This document shows positions 1 through 13,379 of a stretch of 64,000 bases of DNA, piece by piece (position 1 is the first letter of the stretch; every line of letters starts with the position of its first letter). The stretch comes from Formicarius rufipectus (Eukaryota; Chordata; Aves; Passeriformes; Formicariidae). The notes under the pieces were generated by a model. The model did no database searches. It was not told where the DNA came from and saw only the letters and a list, made by a program, of their open reading frames with translations. The position numbers and the translations under genes were made by a program. The DNA is taken from positions 1 through 64,000 of the forward strand of contig VXAU01000808.1 of assembly GCA_013399695.1 (NCBI GenBank). The letters are read 5' to 3'.

Positions 1-3000
1 TATTAGAATCCATTTTCACCTAGGGTGGTTTTCTTCTCTCCCCTTTTCCCCCTGCTGTTGGGAGGGGGGGAAGGGTGCGGGGAGCTGCTGTTTTGGGGCC
101 TTTGGATATTTGCTTTCTGTCAAGGATAAACTACCACAGTAGTGCTGTAGAGTAACACCTGCACTGTCTCAGCCAGATACCCTCAACCTTACTGCTACTC
201 TGACACGGCAGTGACTGGCTCTGTTAAGTAATGCATATTCTTGGTGACATCCTACTACCTTCTCTGTGCTGTTCGTGACATTCTCAGGCTGATAACTCGG
301 GGTCACGTCCTTACTGCATGCTATACACTTGTTATTTATCTTATTATCTTCTTTTTCACTAAACCATTTTCTGAAGCTTTTTTTGTGGGTTTGGCATTAG
401 TAAATTTTAAGGGCTGGGCTCTGTTAGCAGAGATCTGTCACTAACCTGTGGTTAGGTCTGTAGATCATGTGATTTTCTTTCATCTATCCCCTACCAATTA
501 ATGCAAATATAGTGAAATACTGGTCTTTTTATGCCAACACAAGGCAAAGATCCCCACTGATATTAAAGGTCCTTATGTTATTCCTATTTCTTCAGGTCTC
601 TCTTTATCCACAATTTCTTCTTTGTCTTCTTTCTTACACTTTAATTTTTTATATGCCTTACCTTTTTCAGAACCTCAGGTTTTCCAGTTACTTAATCTTC
701 TTTTTCTATTCAATTTGTTAATATATTCCTGCATATTTCTTTAGCTCTTCTCCTAGGTTTGAAATTTCTGATGTTGATCTTTTGCCAATATTCAAACACC
801 CCAAGCCTCTTGTCTACTCATTTCTTTTATCTGCTCTTTGCTACTTTTAAAAAAGTCTTCTAAGGACAGCAATATTTAAAGCATAAATTAAGTTCATGTC
901 AGTTTAATGTTACAGCTCATAAGGTCCCAGGTGTCTACAAAAGCAGGAACAATTTGCTTAAGTGGGTGTTTTGTTGGTCAAACCTTGTCTCTTCGGTCTT
1001 TGACAGAGCTGAAGGTAAATGAGTGTGGAATCAGATGCAGTTCATGGGTCAGTTGAAAGTTGAGGTGGTGGATATATTGCCTGAGGAGAATAATTGCTCA
1101 TAATAATTTCTCCTACCTCCGGAAAAGAGTAGGAATGTGTGTCTCCAGGGCACATTATTTTCTGGGATTCTTTTGGAACAGGGTTATTTATGCCCCACCC
1201 TTCGGCAAGCCTGGAAATAAATGACATAATCAAAGCCTTATTTAGCTTAAATACAGAGCTGTGTGGTTCTGGGAACACAAATCCTCCATTTGCATCTGCA
1301 CTGATGGTCATGTAGGGTATATGGACACAGAATGGCTACCAGTGGCATCCTTCCAGTTGTTACTAGGTAAACAGTGAATGCACTGGGGAGAGAAGTGTAA
1401 AGGAGAGGTAAACACCCTCACTGGCATCAGTACCATCATTGCTATTACACTTCAAGTTGCTGTAATACAGTAGTGCAAAAGTTACAAGTATATGTCTCAA
1501 CATCCATGACTTTTTTCTGCATACAATTTCAGATGTCTTGGACACCCTCTCCACTCACCGCACTGGAATAGGCTACATGGAAAAGGGAATTGGAAAGGTC
1601 ATAAGAAATGGAATGAACCCCAAGGTAGAGGGGGCAACAGCTGAAAGCCTCAGGAGCTCGGAGTAGTCAGGGAAGTCCAGAAAGTGGAATCCATAGCTCA
1701 GCTTGAAATGAAATTCAGAATCTATCATATTTCTCTGTATTTTCTTTATTGCTCTGTCAGCTTTCCCTGGAGTTGTGTAAAAGCCTGTAAATTTTGCTGA
1801 TGCTGGCACTTCCTACAAAGAATAGACTTCTAATGAAAATTGAGTAAGTTACATGTTGGAAAAATGTTACATGATAAGATGAAGATGTTATAAGTAATTT
1901 ACATCTTATTCTGAGAGCAGTTGATGTTAATGGTATTAATTTTTTGTAAAGTATAGATATACAATCATCTCTTTTTGTTCTATTTCATTGAAAAAATCAG
2001 TTGCTGCATAAAATTTTTACTACTATATCAATTTTCTGTGTATCTTTCTATTTTAATATTCATTTTCAATAGCAAATGAATATGATGCCATTACAAAAAC
2101 ATGAAGGGATTTGATGTTACAATAGTCCAAATAACCATGGGACCTGGACAAACATGTCAACACATGGAGATGTCAAGGCTAGGGGAACATCAAAGATGTT
2201 GTGATGCTAAGAGCCTATCACGAAATCTACATTGTGATATTTTGTCAAACAGGAACATAGTCTTTCTGTCTATAAGAGCACAGATTAACTGTACAGACAC
2301 AAAGCAAAAGAGTAGAAAATTAATAACTGTATTCTGTTCTCATTTAAAGCACCTTACCATTGTTAATTCTGATGGAAACTGTATGTGCCTATGTACTCTC
2401 ACATTGCATATAAGGGAGAGTGGCTATGTGGCTAATCCTTGTGTACAGATATAACTGTGTCTATACTGGTCACCTTTTCTCTGTAAATGCTAGTTTATAT
2501 CCATTTCTTTTCTTATAGTTCATTGTCTCATGCTGCCTCCAGACAGAGCTGCCCTTGTTCTGGAAGACAAGGAAAGTAGCACATGATAGTGACTATGGTG
2601 GGAAATAATTTGCAGTGTTCCTTTTAATTTACAGACTTTGGAAATTTGTATAAGAAAACAGTTCTTTTGGTTTTGTATGTTTAAATCAATGGGTAAACTT
2701 CACTTAAGTTTCTCAGTTACTATACAGAAACAGAAATTGAAGTGTTCTTATTTTCAAAATTAATTTGATTATGGCCTGGAAATGACAGGCCATGCATTCC
2801 TGCTCTGACTTGCTGATCAGAACTTCAACCTGAAGACACTGAAGCTGATAGAAGTTTTCCTGTTGACTGAGGCCCGCATACTCTGACTTCAGCACTGAAC
2901 TCTTTGAAACCTACTTAAGCAGAAATGATATTTTGTCAGTGGTATCACCCTAGATATCTGGTGAATCAGGAGTTTTGAAGGGTAAGGTAAGATAAAGGAA

Positions 3001-3540
3001 AGACTGAAAAAGGTTTGATTCTCTTTGTGGTACCTCCCTTCAACATGTAGCAGATTTCCAAAGACTCAGGGACAAGTAAAAATACCACTGAAAGAGTTTT
3101 TCCTCCTAAGAGATATCATTCATAATGTATGCATAGCTGAACTCTGGAAACAAAATTTCCATTATTTAGAGTGTTGTTTGGTGATTTTAAAATCTGCAAA
3201 AGAAAACTGTCTGTATGTTTACAAGTGTTAATTTTGTAGTCTCAGTGAAAATAGCTACATTGTTGAAATTCTGTGTGTCCATCTCATGTTTTGCATTCTT
3301 CTCTTAGTTTGCTTTCACTGCGTTTAGTCAGAGGATTGTCTTCAGATGGTCTGAAAATACCAACTATTGTGTCACTAGAAAGTAGTTTGTATGTCACCTT
3401 AGAGTAGTTAATTAAGATCTCCATAAGCAGAAGATTTTTATGTGAACAATATTTTTTTTAAAGTTCCAGGCACAGTTCGATCTCTGAATAATTTTGTTAA
3501 TTTGAAAGGATTTATGTGGTTGTTCTAGTTTTATTTTTTC
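1..3540. other. Non-coding DNA, no gene recognised
   Basis: Apart from the G-rich motif near the left edge I see only AT-rich unique sequence. Open frames are short (at most 117 codons, 2101-2454 plus), lack recognisable domains and do not chain into plausible exons. An unrecognised exon of a large gene cannot be excluded by eye. Confidence 0.6.
60..82 (+). other. G-quadruplex motif
   Basis: Four G-runs lie within 23 bases: GGG (60-62), seven G (64-70), GGG (73-75) and GGGG (79-82), with loops of 1, 2 and 3 bases. This fits the canonical pattern of four runs of three or more G with loops of 1-7. A pyrimidine run with CCCC and CCCCC blocks lies just upstream (about 38-53), so the strand could instead fold into a C-run/G-run hairpin. 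Formation in vivo is not shown. Confidence 0.7.
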
Positions 3541-3632
3541 TTCGTTTGTTTTGAGTTTTTGTTTGGTTGGTTTGGTTTTTGTTTTGTTTGGTTGTTTTGT
3601 TTTGGTTTTTGTTTGTTTGCTTGCTTGTTCCC
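3541..3632. repeat. GTTT/GGTTT simple repeat tract
   Basis: About 90 bases consist almost only of T and G in interrupted GTTT, GTTTT and GGTT units, ending in a short GCTT-type run. It is an imperfect simple repeat. The 72-codon frame across it (3551-3769) encodes mostly Phe, Val, Leu, Cys and Gly and is a composition artefact. Confidence 0.85.
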
Positions 3633-6600
3633 TCAGCCATTTAAAGAGAAGAAATGAAAAAGTATACTCTTACTCTAAGGAGAATTTCAGCATATTCTTG
3701 CAGTCTTCAAGAGTCTTCTTGCATATAATAAGCAGGTGGACTATAGTGACAAATATCAGATGTGTATGAGGTGAGGCTTAACACTGTAAGCTGCGAAGAC
3801 CCTAAAGATTTAATTTTGAAGAATGTTTGTGATCTGTGTTTCCTGACCTGCATTAACTAATGACCATGCTTACAGCGGCTGATGTTTTTACAGGCTTGTT
3901 TGGTGAGTTGAACCTTGGTTATTTCCCTGTCAATTAGCGTCCTCTAATGTATGGTCAGCTAAAACTAGTGTGGCTTAAAATAGTTTGGTTGATATGAATT
4001 CTTGCTGTTACAAGTGTGGAGAATTGGGCATGATTCCATAGCACAGAAGGAGAAGAACTGACACAGTGCCTTAATAGTTGTTGTGGAATGTGACATTACT
4101 CCAGGTATAACCATGTGACCACACTTTAGAGATACTGAGTTGAGAAGCTTTCGCCACAGATGCTCTGCTATTGGACATGTGAGGCTGCAAAAATAAAGCA
4201 GCTGCTTATACTTCTTGTACAAGCCTCTGTTCCTACTTTTTCTGCTCCTTGGGAGAGCTGGAGAAATGCACCTTGCTAATTTTATTTCATGAGATACTGT
4301 AGTCTCAGCAATATCCTCTGCAAGTGTCTTCTTACAGCAGTGGAGAGGTCCCCACTAAGAAAATGAGGATTGGAGCATTTTTGTAATTAGATCTGTTTCA
4401 GTGAAGGGGAAAGGACATGCTGGCCCACTCAGCTGCCTATTTTTAGCTCTCATGAATAATCACAGGATGTAGGGGGGAAGCATATCTCAAGAGATCACCC
4501 ACAAAAAGAGTGAATTAATAGCAGAAGTACTATAAATATACAGGGGGTGGATGGCTCAAGTGAGAGTAGCTACTTTAAAGGATAAACTGTGAAGAATTGC
4601 AGGAGGGAGATATGTGTATGAGTGTCTGTGTGGTAAAGCAACAGGAGTTTTCATGAGCCTATTGTCTCTCTCTTAGAGACAAAACCAGAAGGATTTATCA
4701 GTAGAAAAGGTCTCTTGAAGGATGCTGGCTTTTTTCTACCTTTTTTTTTTTNGTGTTCTGCGTTTCCTTGACTTTTGTGTTGCTCACCTTTTCCACTGTC
4801 TGAGGAGTGTCTTTTTTATCACAGCAATCCATTAGACCTTTGTGTCTTTTAGGGTTGACTTCTGGATGCTAAAGGCCATTTTATTAGTGATGTGCAGAGA
4901 CTCTCCTGGTGCTGCCACAATGAACATCTTCATAGGTGCCCTGTTAGGGGTGAAGCAAAGTGCAATCATCATCTGGAAATTCACTATCTCTGATAATAAT
5001 TATATTAGTTATGAGCCAGTTTGGTATGAGTAGTCAATACTGTGGTTCTGTGAGACTGTGTATGCATTGCTCTTGATCTGTATAAAAGGACTATCCTTTC
5101 ACGTGAGGGCCTTAAGAGATGTTTACAGTGGGAATTACTGAGTAATATTGGAACTGTTGATACAAAGCATATGGCTACGCTTTACTGAGAAACATCTTTT
5201 TCTGTGCTTGGAAAAACCTGAACTGCTTTTTGTGTTCACTTGTGCACTGAAACACCTATGGCATTGAAATTATTCTAGGGCAGTGGACTTGTATTTTGTT
5301 TCTGCAGCTTATGAGTAATTTTGCTGAGCACTTGGGTGGGAGAAAGAAGCTGGTAATTTCCACCTCAGTAATGCAGAAAGAAATGTGATTTTGGAAGATG
5401 GAGAGATGTCCCTGGTTAGGTTCTGTGTTGTTCAGAAATATCTGCCTACTGAGACTGCAGCTTACTATAGTTTGCAACACAAATTTTTATGCAGAACACC
5501 TCAGACTGACCAGCAAACAAAGTGTAAATTAGCCATGACTTTAAAGCTGATTTAAATTACTGCTTGTCTGCAGTGAATTAGAGGTGGTTCCAGTTTCATT
5601 CTAAATCTGAGGACAAAATTAGCTGATGTTTTACAAACTGATGTTTTATTCACTCAAGCTATTTAGTAAATTGTGTTGAACAGTGGAAAAGTGCCAAGGT
5701 GTTTGTATTTGTGACACATTTTATTTTCTCTTTGTGATTTCCTACATGATGGTTAGGTCCCTATTGTGTCTAAAATAAAAGCACAGGCAGTTCCATTGAG
5801 CCTTTTTAGTTTTATTTAAAAAATGACTAATGTGTTAGCCTGCAAGATGACTGAGAAGGTATGACAGAAGTTTTCATTACAATTTGATGCAAAAAATTGA
5901 TTTACCTCAGCTCTAATAGTTCAGCTTTTGAACAAACTACATCAAACCACCACAGTCAAAGTCAAGCATCTAATACATCTTTGACAATTACAAGAAAGGC
6001 TGTAAAAATAGTGAGGGTGATGTGCAGCACAATTGGTGGCCTGGCAAAGTGCCCATGCAGGGACTACTGCACACTGCCATGGGAGAGGGAAGGTTTTCAC
6101 TTCTTGGGCTTATGGTATCTTGCTGGGATTGTGAAGGGGAACTACTAAAGGGTAACAGTGGGATTTTTGTGTGGAATAACAGTAGCGGTATTTCTGGGGC
6201 ACCTTGAGAGAATATAAGCAGGGCTGGCTCTGAAGGGGCTGCCAGCCCAGCCCTCTGTCCCTCCATGTGCAGTGGTAGCCGTAGGCACTTTCAGGCACAG
6301 TCTAACAGGTATCAAATCTGACAACATAACCCCACGTAAAGGGTGTGATAGGTAAAAAGCAATCAGCCACACAAATCTATGTTGAGGCTTGCTTTCAAGG
6401 TCTGTGCTTTGTACTAATCTCTCTTTAATTCTACTTACAACTAGCACAGACCAAAGGCAGTAGGTAGGCCTGTGTGGACATGTAGTATTACCCTGTTGCT
6501 CATTTCTGTGATCCTTGGCACAGGACAAAGTCTTGCCTGAAGAAGAATGTATGTTTATTATTAATTTTTCATTATCAGGAACTGTTTGATCACCATCTTT

Positions 6601-7391
6601 AAACTGCTTCAAGCATAAAAGGAGGTAAAAAAAATCATCAGCCATGATGCTGTGAGGGAAAACTATAATGGATTTTGTCAGTTTCTCTGGCATTCAAGTT
6701 TTTAAGTTGTATAACATCTTTTTTATATTTTTGAGGAATAAAAGTTGTCTTGCAGCAAGTGTGCAGAGTACAACTGCATTGAAGTTAGGCATTAGAAAGG
6801 CAATGTTAAGTGCCAACTGGTAATAATTTTCAGAGAGAATGCAATTAAAACAGAGTTTCCTGATTCCTGGTAACGTGCCTCAAATAAATATTGAAAGAAT
6901 TTGGTTTCAGAATGAACCACAGTGGTTACAGGCTCACTTGTTGTCCTATAGTCAACTCGGGACACAGGTTGGAGTAATTCTTAAGGTGTCTTCAAGTGAC
7001 AGAGGATTGTGGAAGAAGTAGAGAGGAGTACAAATGCCTTGTGTTACACAAATACTGTCTGGAGTATACTTCATGGCTAGCAACAAATACTTAGCAGGAA
7101 ACTCCAATGACTGCTTCCATGGAGTCCTGGCTAGAAGAATTTCCTTTTATATTCCTGTCAGTTGACCTGGCTTGCTCATAAATGAAGTCCCCAGGAGGCT
7201 TCCTTCCTTCTCTTTTGGGACTTCCACTTGGAAAAACTGCAATTAATGTGATCTAAAGGAACTACACATCCACCTGTAGCTTTCCAGCTGTGAGAGTGTG
7301 GTGGAGCTGTTATGTCTGTGCACTGTTATCTCTGGGACATGTTTGCACTAGCATGACGCCATGCCATTCCCAAGTCACTCCTGTCTCATTG
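3633..7391. other. Non-coding DNA; contains longest anonymous ORF
   Basis: No repeat family or exon is recognised. The region includes the longest uninterrupted frame in the window, 182 codons on the minus strand (6145-6693). Its translation shows no signal peptide, repeat or family motif that I know, and frames on both strands overlap it at 5897-6298. It is most likely chance, helped by slightly higher GC around 6.0-6.3 kb. Confidence 0.55.
4752..4752. other. Single ambiguous base (N) after poly-T
   Basis: One N follows a run of 11 T. This is most likely a homopolymer-length uncertainty in the assembly. Confidence 0.9.
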
Positions 7392-7806
7392 GCCTGGTTT
7401 CAGCTAGGGTATTGTTAATTTTTTCTCATTGTTACGGTGCTGCGTTTTGGATTCAGAATGAGAATTATGTTGATAACACACTGATGTTTTGGGTTTTTGC
7501 TTAGTTGTGTTTATCCTAAGTCAAGGACTTTTTTCTTGTCTTGAGCTGTGCCAGTGAGGAAGTAACAAAAGAAACTGGGAAGCAGCATAGCTGGGACAGG
7601 TGACCCAAGATGACCAAAGGGATATTCCACACCATACAACATCATGCCCAATATATAAACTTGGGAATTTCCCGAAGGGAGGGCAGTCTGGGTTCAAGAA
7701 GTGGGATCTGTCATCAGTCAGCAGGTGGTGAGCAACTGCATTATGCATCACTAGTTTTTCACTTTTTATTATCATTATTATTAATAATCACACCTTTATT
7801 TTTTTC
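7392..7806 (+). mobile_element. Endogenous retrovirus LTR fragment (ERVK-like)
   Basis: The block reads like the U3-R part of a common avian ERV LTR: a CTGGTTTCAGCT-type start, a GATATTCCA segment, a TATA box (7651-7658), a TGGTGAGCAACTGCAT segment and an ATTATTATT-rich stretch. Family resemblance is from memory of avian LTRs, not a database match. The expected AATAAA/ATTAAA-containing 3' portion and terminal CA are not recognisable, so the copy is truncated or very diverged on the right. A gag-like remnant in the same orientation begins about 235 bases downstream, which supports a 5' LTR. The exact left edge is uncertain by a few bases. Confidence 0.7.
7651..7658 (+). promoter_or_regulatory. 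LTR TATA box
   Basis: ATATATAA lies inside the LTR fragment, shortly after the GATATTCCA segment, the usual place for the TATA box in this LTR type. It probably marks the old U3/R promoter. Present activity is unlikely given the decay of the element. Confidence 0.5.
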
Positions 7807-8040
7807 GTCTCCAAGTAACAACCTATGGAGGAGATACCTTCCTATACCTTCTCACCTCTATTTTCCTTCCTTATCCTTCAGGCTGATTACAGTAGTTGAG
7901 AATTTTAAAGATTTTGGATATCCTTTGACTACCCTTGAAACCAACCTAGTCCTTTTTCTAGGAGTCAGCATGTTGTTTCATATGATTCCAGTCTTATTTA
8001 AGTTCAGACAAATAGTTAAGGACAGCACCCAGAGATCTGC
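7807..8040 (+). other. Probable decayed LTR end and ERV leader
   Basis: This lies between the LTR fragment and the gag-like frame, in the position of U5, primer binding site and leader. I could not identify a primer binding site (TGG plus tRNA 3' complement) or a splice donor. It may also include unrelated inserted DNA. Confidence 0.35.
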
Positions 8041-9252
8041 CTAAAAGTTGGATAGTTCAGAGTCAGAAGATCTGTGGGATTGTATGGGCAGATACCTAGG
8101 GCAGTGGGTGCCTCCAGTATGTTTGCACCTTAGCCCTGAGTAAATGCAGAATCCAGAAAAATTAGTAAAATATTTAAAATGGTGTGCTGTCATCCTGGCA
8201 CTCCAGACCGGACCCAAATTACTACTGGGACCTGGCCCAGGTCTTGTTTAACACTGCTCAATACCTTCAGGAGTAAAAGAAGATTTCTAAATCTGACAAT
8301 GAGATGACAACAGGCCCTGCAGCTGTTCCACTGTGACAGGCACTGAACTGCTTCAACCCCAGTGACCAGCACTGCTGCTGAACACACTGAAACAGAAAAC
8401 CAACTGGTGATAGTGTAAGTTGCCCCTGTACACAAATAGAAGAAATGTACACAATAGTCAGCCTGCATAAAAACTTCGGCAAAAACGGTCAAGGAGGACA
8501 AGTTGATCAAAGACAGCAGAGAGGATGAAGAAGCAGGACCATTACAAAGGTGAATTTCAGAGCCGTAACAGGAACTGGAAGAGGAGTTAGAAGAGACGAG
8601 CACCACTCAATCTTTATGCCTGAGTGAGCTGAGGGAGATAGGAAAAGATTTCAACTGTAATTCACATAAGTATTTTACCACATGGCTGCTCCAGTGTTGA
8701 GACAATGGAGCTAACAGTGTGGAATTAGATGGTAAGGAAACCAGGCAGCTGAGATCACTTGCTAAGGAAGAAGGCGTTGACAAAGACATGGAAAAAAACA
8801 CACAGGTGCGCAGTCTCTGGAGGTAAGTCTTATGAAGCATGAGGGATAAGTATTCCTATAAAGATGATATTCTGTGTAGCTGAGGAAAACAGACTACAAT
8901 AGAGAAAGATATTTAATACCTGAGGAGAACACCTGGGTGAGAAATTACATGTATTGATGCTAACAATGTGTCACTTCCCATTGCTCCAGACAACATCTTA
9001 TGTCAACAACACATCTGGCAGAAGTTTATACAGGGTGCACAAACCACTCATGCCAACCCCTTAACAACATTACTTTGGAAAAATGATACACTGCCAACAG
9101 TGGGTGATGCGATTCGTCAGCTCCAGAAGTGTGAAGACATAATTCCTTCCTCCATCATCATGGCTGTGGAGAAAGTATCAGACAGACTGACTGACAAACT
9201 GACTCGGGAGTTCCAGCAATTCAGGGGGAATATATCCTACTCCCCACCATAA
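8041..9252 (+). pseudogene. Decayed ERV gag-like remnant
   Basis: One reading frame (codons starting at positions such as 8041 and 8968) stays protein-like for about 1.2 kb, broken only by roughly 16 in-frame stops. Ten fall in 8041-8598 and six between 8599 and 8967. The last 95 codons (8968-9252) are open. Readable islands include an acidic stretch (EDEEAG and later ELEEELEE), LSELREIGKDFN, TTWLLQC, a charged Lys/Glu-rich part, and a C-terminal Leu/Gln-rich helix-like stretch. Position downstream of an LTR, lack of membrane segments and the charged composition fit a retroviral Gag of ERVK-like type. No CCHC zinc knuckle is visible. Family assignment is inference from context and memory. The copy cannot encode a full protein. 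Confidence 0.6.
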
Positions 9253-9410
9253 AGCCCTGTATCTCTACAACTGACAGCAGCTGCCCTCTTGCCTTGTACA
9301 CGCTACAGGGTATCCTGTGGTTTTAGCTGCAGGACCCTGGAGAGGATATGAGGAAGTGTTTGACAACCTACCTTGATCCTAGATGCATGGGTGTGGGAAT
9401 TGCAGGAAGA
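9253..9410 (+). pseudogene. Probable gag-like tail after a frameshift
   Basis: After the stop at 9250-9252 the likely continuation moves to another frame (codons starting at 9312), with islands LWF and GEDMRK broken by a stop. This suggests one indel between 9252 and 9312. Similarity to the rest of an avian ERV gag is from memory and weak. Beyond about 9410 I see no clear pro, pol or env sequence, so the provirus seems truncated or unrecognisable there. Confidence 0.35.
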
Positions 9411-12400
9411 AACAACCACAGAGATTTTTTTTCCAGGGTAGTTGGTACTCCAGTCTTCAGTGGGGAGTTTTGCAGGTAGAAAGGAAGGTCTGATCCACTG
9501 CTTGGATGTCTGTGATATATTTGTGCTACGGTGGCCAAGGGCCACATGAATCTGTTAAAACAGTGCTGACCTTCAACTAATTGACACTGCTTATACATCC
9601 CCATTGAAAGCCAAAACTTTTATTTTTCCTTGCTTTCTCCTTCTGAGATTAAGAACTGTGTTTTGGTGGAATTCTGTGTAGGCTTTTCAATTTTGGCATT
9701 CTGAGGAGGTGTCCATGAGCACAAGGATTGGAGACAGGGTCAAACCAGATCACAGCAGCAACGTCCTGTGAAATTAATGCTGCTGCTATCTCTCACCTAT
9801 CCTTCACACAGCATGCAATCACCGGACACTGGACTGTCTCTCTAAATAAGTTACATTAAATATTTTAACATAAAATATTCAGTACAATCCACGTCCAAGT
9901 ACGGTTCCTCTATCCTGTGTGGAATTGTTTTACCACAGGACTTTGGGATTCAGAAATGTGACACTATCCAAAGTTGTAATTTTGTTTGTTGCTCCAGGAA
10001 TGAAAATTGTCAAATGAAAATTGTTAAAATGTTCTGAATAGAAGCTGGGTCCTGGACAGCACCACAGAGTAAATGCATATGTAATAAACTCTGGTTTTGA
10101 CACACTGCCCTTGAACTTCTGTGCCAAACCACATGGAATCCATAGATGCTTTAAAGCTTTTGCATGCTACTTTGTTCTCATGTACTACATGATATATTAT
10201 AAAATGACAAATTTATAAGAGACCCATATGGAAGATATTCTAATCAACTTTTAATTTTAAGTGTGAGTTAAAAATTGGCAAGGTTGGAAAGAAAGAACAG
10301 TATTTTCAAAGCACTTAAGTAAAACAGGATCTTGTGTCTTAGGATTCACCAAATATGTAAATAGTAATGGAAAGTGTCTGTCTGTCATCATCCAGTATAC
10401 AGTAATGCTAGAACAAATATACTTCTAACAAATATATCTTTTAAGTGCCTGAAGCTAGGCTTTAGGACATGTTTATATATAAGTTGTAAGTAGTGGCCTC
10501 ATCAACAGTCTAAGGTGGAATATCTACACTGAAGTGATACAGACTTGTTCTGAAAAACTGTGTCTGTTTTGCAAAGCTAGTCAGGCTTACTGAGAAGCCA
10601 CGTTAATGCAGCTACACTGCTTCTAGTTCCAGGTCTGTGTGAACTGAAGCATTTCCATGCAATGTAGTCAAACTACTTGCTTCTACGTGGTGATGTAGCT
10701 TTCGAGATTTTGAACTGTTTATGGCATATTGCTCTTGCAGAACTAAAACTAAATAAAATTAAATTCAACCTAAATAAACAAACATCTCAAACATAATAAT
10801 TAGATAAGTAGCATAAGATATCTATTATCCTCCTACCTATTTTGTAGCAAGTATAGGAGGGTTATATTTATGAAAATATGACAAATAGGTAATAAAAACC
10901 AATTATCTTGTTGCAGTACAACTGTTAATCCTCACTTGACATGAAAGTAATAGATCACTTGATAGTCCAGAATTACCTAGCTCAGGCCAGCACTGACTTG
11001 CAAAAGCAAAAGCAAAATCATAGAAGCTTTCTACCTTATCATTCTAGCTCTTACTTCTTCTTACAATGCTTTGGCTAGCTTGTTTGGCACAGCATCCAGC
11101 CACTTCTAATTCCCCTTGAGTAATGATGTCTTAGTTATGTGCTTATGGGGAATAGCACGGACAGATGCAACCTAATGATCAGATTTTGACTGGCAATTTT
11201 GTAAAGAATAAAATCTTATGCTTCTGGCCATGATTTCACAGAAATGTCCAACAAGTTAGGCCGGAATGCCTGACTGGAAAAACAAGACTCACCTTTCATC
11301 ACACTGCAGCTTCTAAGAGGAAAACTGAAGTAAAAATTATAGTTACTTATAAAATACATACTAGTTACATGAGCAAATTTTTATCTCAAGACTCTTTGAC
11401 CTCATGCTGTCTGCAACCATCAGGGTTGTGAGAGTCCATCCGCTGTGAAAAGGGGTCCTAGCTTTTTAGTCTTGTAGAGGAATAAATACAGATCTGTAAA
11501 CTACGCCTGCATCCTTCTGCAGACTTTTAGTAACTGTCAAGTATATAAATATAAATCCAATACTTCTTTACAATTCTTATCCCTACTGTGGCAGGTAAGT
11601 CACTGATAACTCACTGGTGAATTTGTCCCTGCCACTGCAGGCCCTTAGCTGAGGTAGCTGTTTCAGGAAGGCAGTCATTTAAAGACATACCTACATGTAC
11701 ATGCACACACCCCTGTCCCAAGAGCTGGTCAACAAGTGTCCCTGTAGGGCTTCTCTCTATACCAATCATAGAAAGGCAATCTCAGTTGATACATTTACCT
11801 TAGGGAACTCAGTTAGTTGTAAAAAAACTAATCTGGGTAGTAATACCACTTCTTTGTTACTTTAGTCCAAATATTACAAAATGTGTTTCTCTGAGGTTTT
11901 GAAAACCCTAACCTAAATTATACCAAATGAGCAGTCTGGTTTAGGTTCTAGCTTCCTCTCCTGCCCCTCACTAATGACCACTTCATCTGGCAATAGAGCA
12001 GAAGATTTTTTAAAATAAGTTGATTTCAGAACATATAGGGTTGTCAGGACTCAATTACCCCTCTAGCAAGCATCTAGTGATATGTATCTCTGTACTCTTG
12101 GCATATGGACTCATTCAGTTTTCAAAGACAACGTTAAAATTGTGTCAAGCTGGAGAGTATGTAGATCATGTCAGGGAAAGTGTATTATGGGAACATTTCA
12201 GTTCCAACAATAATGCTTTATATAGACACGAAGTCTTCAGCTTATAGTAAGTTTAATATACATCCAAATAACCTTAATATTTTCTTTTAAGTATGCTTAA
12301 TATTGTTCTTGTGATTTTATTTTATTTTTTTTAATTCATTGAATCGTATTGGAAGTGAGAAAATAAAAACTGCTATGTTGCCCCAAAATTTTCTTTAATA

Positions 12401-13354
12401 AATGTAAGGCATATCTATCAGCCATTAGCAACTAATTTTTTCCTTCAGTGATTCAGCATCCACTGAACAACTGTGACTACAAAAATCACTGCTTTGAAAC
12501 CAGGCCCTCTAGAGTGATCTTCCCTCACTGATTAGTTTTTTGTTTTTTGGTTTTTTTTTTCTTTTCCTAGAGAGAACAGAATAGATGGATGCCAAAATTA
12601 TTTACAAGCAGTCTTATCTCCCTAACAACTCTCACAAAACATTTTTCTCGCTCAGAATACAAAGAATACTCAATTATTCAATGAAAAGGTTAAGCCTATG
12701 GTAATTATGCATAGTCAGTAATGAAATGTACTTCCCCTGGGTATTTTTTTAAAAGGATGTGGGCTGACAGATGTTTACCACATCCTTTCTGGCCATATTT
12801 TCTGAGGTTTTAGTTTGAGACACTGTTTATGCATATTTTCAAAATGCAGTTTGTTGTCTTCAGTGCTTTACTGAAACTATAACTGGGTGACAGTGAAGTA
12901 AGTCAGCCGTAAAAATCCATGTGTATCCAAGCCAAAGCAGTACTACCCATAATATTTGCATGTAAGCGTGAATAGTCTGCTACATAAAAAGGGTCAGGCA
13001 ACAGCTGACCTAACTCTGCTGGCCCCATGCTTTTATCCTTCTTTACATCTATCCATGTCCTTGCTTTTATTATAACTGGTGACATATTTGGCTACAGTGC
13101 TTGGATCTGAGCTGCGTTTTGTCTTCTTTAATGGCTGAAGGTTTGTTCTGTTAATAAAATCTTTTAGCTGAAACAGTGGGACTCTAAAATGACAAATGTC
13201 TTGGCTTAAGCAAAACTATTTCTGTTGATATCTTGCCTGGAGTATCAATATTTTTTATGAATAAATATGAACATACCATACTGTCTTTTATGATCAGGTT
13301 CTTCAAAATTGTTAGAGAGGTGTCTCTGCCTGAATTAAGATACAAATGAGACTG
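9411..13354. other. Non-coding AT-rich DNA
   Basis: No gene or clear repeat family is recognised. There is a small direct duplication near 9998-10027 (ATGAAAATTGTY-type unit, two copies) and short T-rich runs near 12.3 and 12.54 kb. All open frames are under 80 codons. Very old ERV sequence may continue at the left end. Confidence 0.55.
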
Positions 13355-13379
13355 CATGCTCAAGTCAATATTACAGATT

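Noticed and set aside
6145..6693. 182-codon minus-strand open frame, longest in the window
   Set aside because: No recognisable domain, signal peptide or repeat; overlapping frames on the other strand; length is plausible by chance in 64 kb.
11018..11030. AATCATAGAAG resembling a CR1 tail octamer
   Set aside because: A single octamer without the adjoining CR1 3' UTR block. A similar isolated match near 51437 was dismissed for the same reason.
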